From assembly GCA_964370845.1 (NCBI GenBank), contig CAYJLB010000071.1, positions 1-9,705 on the forward strand: a stretch of DNA of 9,705 bases. The letters are read 5' to 3'. Positions 7,166-9,705 of this stretch are shown piece by piece; position 1 is the stretch's first letter; the number at the start of each line of letters is the position of its first letter. The notes under the pieces were generated by a model, which had not been told where the DNA came from, searched no databases, and saw only the letters and a list, made by a program, of their open reading frames with translations. Origin of the DNA: CAYJLB01 sp964370845 (GTDB taxonomy: Bacteria; Bacillota; Clostridia; Oscillospirales; Ruminococcaceae). The translations under genes and the position numbers were made by a program.

Positions 7166-8053
7166 ATGGCTTTGTTTAAAAGAAAAAGTAAGTATCAAGC
7201 TACCACAATGGACCCAAAATACTTTGCAAAAAGTCAAGTTAAGTTTTATATAGCTTTGGTTCCTCTAGCAATTTTCATGCTAATACCTGTAATATACATA
7301 TTCAATCAAGCGCTTAAACCACTGGGTGAATTATATGCCTTTCCACCTACAATAATTGCACAAAATCCGACTTTTGACAACTTTGATGATTTATTTTCTT
7401 TATCATCAACAACGGGAATTCCAATGTCAAGGTATTTGATTAACTCGATTATTATTACACTGATAACAGTAGGTTTAAATATGTTAATCACAATTGGAGC
7501 GGCATTTGCTTTATCCAAAAAGAAGTTTAAGTCAAAGAAACTATTGCTCGAAATAAATCAATTAGCACTTATGTTTGTTCCTACAGCGGTGGCGGTACCT
7601 CGTTACTTAATTATGGTAAATGCTGGGTTAATTGATACTTGGTTTGCTCATATTTTACCACTTATTGCACTTCCTGTTGGATTATTTTTGCTTAAACAAT
7701 TCGTTGACCAAATTCCTGATGCGTTAATCGAGGCGGCTTATATCGACGGTGCGGGGGACGTTAGAATTTTACTTCAAGTTATTATTCCACTTACTAAACC
7801 AGCACTTGCAACTTCAGCAGTACTTGTGTTTCAACAAGTTTGGGGAGCGGTTGAGGCTTCAAACAACTTTATCACAATTGACTCAATGAAAACTTTAGCA
7901 TACTATCTAACATCAATTTCTACAAATAACGCAGTAGCAGCAGCTGGTATGGTAGCAGCGGCATCTGTAATATTATTCTTACCGAATTTAATAATCTTTA
8001 TTTGTATGCAGTCACAAGTTATGAACACAATGAGCCATTCAGGAATTAAGTAA
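7166..8053 (+). CDS. Sugar ABC importer permease, MalG/UgpE type
   Basis: The second membrane subunit, pairing with the preceding permease. After a basic cytoplasmic tail there is a first membrane segment at about 27-47 (LVPLAIFMLIPVIYIFNQAL), a typical MalG start. A long outer loop and further segments follow, with the last at about 262-284. The EAA loop is complete: E189-A-A-Y-I-D-G195, then a conserved IIPLTKPALAT. The length of 295 aa is usual. The start ATG has GAAGGGAAG-like sequence at 7149-7157, about ten bases upstream. No nucleotide-binding subunit gene follows, so the ATPase must come from elsewhere, as in importers energised by a shared MsmX/MsmK-type ATPase. Family is firm; substrate unknown. 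Confidence 0.95.
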   Translation: MALFKRKSKYQATTMDPKYFAKSQVKFYIALVPLAIFMLIPVIYIFNQALKPLGELYAFPPTIIAQNPTFDNFDDLFSLSSTTGIPMSRYLINSIIITLITVGLNMLITIGAAFALSKKKFKSKKLLLEINQLALMFVPTAVAVPRYLIMVNAGLIDTWFAHILPLIALPVGLFLLKQFVDQIPDALIEAAYIDGAGDVRILLQVIIPLTKPALATSAVLVFQQVWGAVEASNNFITIDSMKTLAYYLTSISTNNAVAAAGMVAAASVILFLPNLIIFICMQSQVMNTMSHSGIK

Positions 8054-8060
8054 AAAGTTA

Positions 8061-8071
8061 AGAAAGGAACG
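8061..8071 (+). promoter_or_regulatory. Ribosome binding region of the NHL gene, shared with the first permease gene
   Basis: AGAAAGGAACG here is followed by ATTTTAATGAAAAAAACTA (8072-8090). The first permease gene has the same two blocks at 6207-6217 and 6220-6238, with only two extra T bases between them. This supports ATG 8078 as the start and suggests one initiation region was copied, or that both converged. Confidence 0.7.
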
Positions 8072-8077
8072 ATTTTA

Positions 8078-9705
8078 ATGAAAAAAACTATTGCATTTAG
8101 TAAAATAAAAACCTTTTTTATCTTTTTAATTCTTATTTCTCTATTGATAACTATTTTTTCCAATTTATCTTTAAGCGTATTCGCGTCGGGGACAACCAGT
8201 GGAACTTATACAATAGATGAAAAAGGTGAGTATGTAAAGACCCAAAATGCTTATATTCCAAATAAAACAATTACTCATCTTCAATTAGATAATCCTTCCG
8301 ATTTATATGTTGATAATAATGGGAATTTATTTATTGCGGATACTGGAAACAAAAGAATTATAAAATATAATATTGAAAAAGATGAAATTACTGGTGAAAT
8401 TTTGCACGAAGATTTTTCTTCTCCAAAGGGAGTTTTTGTAACTGATGAAGGTAATATTTATGTTGCTGATTCTGGTGCAAAACAAGTTTTTATCTTTGAT
8501 GAAAATTTTGATTTACTTGAGGCTCATTCAAAGCCTTCAACTCCACTTTTTGAGGATACAAACTTCGAACCTTCAAAGATTGCAGTGGATAATGCTGGAA
8601 ATATGTACATCGTTGGTGAAGGTGTTTACAGCGGTATTATTCAAATCTCACCAAGTAACGAATTTTTAGGATATTTTACTGTAAATGAAACAACCTTAAC
8701 ACCTATGCAAGCTTTCCAAAACCTTGTTTTATCAAAAGAACAACTTGAAAATTTTGACCTTGCAACACCACCAACTTTCTCAAATATTTTTATTGATAGT
8801 CAAGGGATTGTATACACAACAACAATGGGTGATAACAACACTCAAGGTATTGGCGTTAAAAAGCATAACTTAGCGGGCGGAAATATGTTTGTTGATGATG
8901 TTATCGCTTGGAGCGACAATGCGGACGTTTATGTAGATGACAAAGGGATAATTTATGTTGCATCTTATCAAGGATACATCACTGTTTATTCAAAGGACGG
9001 CGAGTTTTTGTTTAACTTTGGTGCTCCTTCACAAGGACTTGATATAGCTGGACTTTTCTCCACTTTGCCTGCAATTGCAGTAGACGATAATGCTGAAATT
9101 TGGACACTTGACGGAGAAAAAGGATATTTACAATCTTTCACTCCAACAGATTACGCTTTGACAAACTACGAAGCAATGGCACTTTATGAAGAAGGGGATT
9201 ACGACGCTTCTGAAATAAGATGGGATGAAGTTTTAAGACTTAATCAAATGTCAATTCATGCTCATGACGGTGTTGGTAAAGTTTTATTAAGAAGTGAAAA
9301 TTATAACCAAGCAATGATACATTTCGAGGTTTCAGGAGATAGAACTTATTATTCCGAAGCTTTTTGGGAAGTTCGTAATGAAAACTTACAAACTTACTTA
9401 CCAATAGTAATTGCAATACTAATCGGATTATTTATTATAATTAAAGTAATCTCAGTTTTAGATAAGAAAAAGGTTATAGTAGGGCACAAATTAGCAATTT
9501 ATGAAAAAGCAAAAAAATTGCCAATTCTATCAGATATTGCAATGTCAAAAGAAACAACTAAGAGTCCATATGATGTCTTTTATGAAGTAAGAGTTGGAAG
9601 AAAAGGCACAGTTTTAGGAACAGTATTTATTGGAGTTGTAGCATTTATAACTTATATGTTATATCAAACTTCAAAAGGATTTATCTATCAATTCGTAAGC
9701 ATTGA
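8078..9705 (+). CDS. Secreted NHL-repeat and TPR protein with a C-terminal Yip1-like membrane domain (cut by the right window edge)
   Basis: Open from ATG 8078 to the window end (542 codons, no stop). Residues 1-36 form a signal peptide ending V-F-A. NHL beta-propeller repeats follow: about 72-96 (PSDLYVDNNGNLFIADTGNKRI), 116-142 (GVFVTDEGNIYVADSG), a weaker one at 164-190 (KIAVDNAGNMYIV) and one at 280-316 (VYVDDKGIIYVAS). Residues about 363-432 look like tandem TPR helices (Y-E-A-M-A-L-Y-E-E-G-D-Y, then VLLRSENYNQAMIHFEVSG). A transmembrane segment lies at about 441-463, followed by a lysine-rich cytoplasmic stretch. From about 497 (SPYDVFYEVR, then a membrane segment) the sequence resembles the start of a Yip1-type membrane domain. 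The propeller and TPR should therefore lie outside the cell. Such domains usually bind proteins or glycans. It follows the second permease by 24 bases, so it is probably an accessory part of the importer. NHL and signal peptide are confident; the Yip1 label is moderate. Confidence 0.8.
   Translation, partial: MKKTIAFSKIKTFFIFLILISLLITIFSNLSLSVFASGTTSGTYTIDEKGEYVKTQNAYIPNKTITHLQLDNPSDLYVDNNGNLFIADTGNKRIIKYNIEKDEITGEILHEDFSSPKGVFVTDEGNIYVADSGAKQVFIFDENFDLLEAHSKPSTPLFEDTNFEPSKIAVDNAGNMYIVGEGVYSGIIQISPSNEFLGYFTVNETTLTPMQAFQNLVLSKEQLENFDLATPPTFSNIFIDSQGIVYTTTMGDNNTQGIGVKKHNLAGGNMFVDDVIAWSDNADVYVDDKGIIYVASYQGYITVYSKDGEFLFNFGAPSQGLDIAGLFSTLPAIAVDDNAEIWTLDGEKGYLQSFTPTDYALTNYEAMALYEEGDYDASEIRWDEVLRLNQMSIHAHDGVGKVLLRSENYNQAMIHFEVSGDRTYYSEAFWEVRNENLQTYLPIVIAILIGLFIIIKVISVLDKKKVIVGHKLAIYEKAKKLPILSDIAMSKETTKSPYDVFYEVRVGRKGTVLGTVFIGVVAFITYMLYQTSKGFIYQFVSI

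Noticed and set aside
8445..8669. Small plus-strand gene of 74 codons
   Set aside because: It lies wholly inside the NHL gene in another frame; the NHL repeats are read clearly in the main frame.

Overview
The window is AT-rich, with strong AAAGGA-type ribosome binding sites, sigma-A-like promoters and a lipoprotein solute-binding protein. This suggests a low-GC Firmicute, most likely a Clostridia-type anaerobe such as a Lachnospirales relative. The species cannot be named from sequence alone.

Layout: (1) Positions 1-788, minus strand: the first 262 codons of a secreted von Willebrand factor A (vWA) domain protein, which continues beyond the left edge. (2) Positions 789-1436: a 648-base, gene-free divergent control region. 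It holds a near-consensus extended -10 promoter for the vWA gene, a promoter for the rightward operon, and several dyads. One is a perfect 15-bp inverted repeat whose arms lie about 345 bases apart; another is a 33-base imperfect palindrome in the operon leader. (3) Positions 1437-9705, plus strand: a five-gene operon encoding a lipoprotein substrate-binding protein (562 aa), a 973-aa membrane-anchored protein with two carbohydrate-binding-like beta modules fused to a second substrate-binding domain, two CUT1-type sugar permeases (306 and 295 aa), and a secreted NHL-repeat/TPR/membrane (Yip1-like) protein that runs off the right edge. The gaps within the operon are 19-32 bases. The exception is between the first two genes, where a long imperfect stem-loop occupies the gap.

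Working model: the operon encodes an ABC importer for a sugar, probably an oligosaccharide. The free lipoprotein and the anchored module-bearing protein would both deliver substrate to the permease pair. The NHL/TPR/Yip1-like protein would be an accessory envelope component. No ATPase gene is present, so the importer probably uses an ATPase encoded elsewhere, as MsmX/MsmK-dependent importers do, or one beyond the right edge. The substrate cannot be read from the sequence. The most unusual content is the double substrate-binding-protein arrangement, the large fusion protein, the NHL-Yip1-like partner and the repeat-rich control region.
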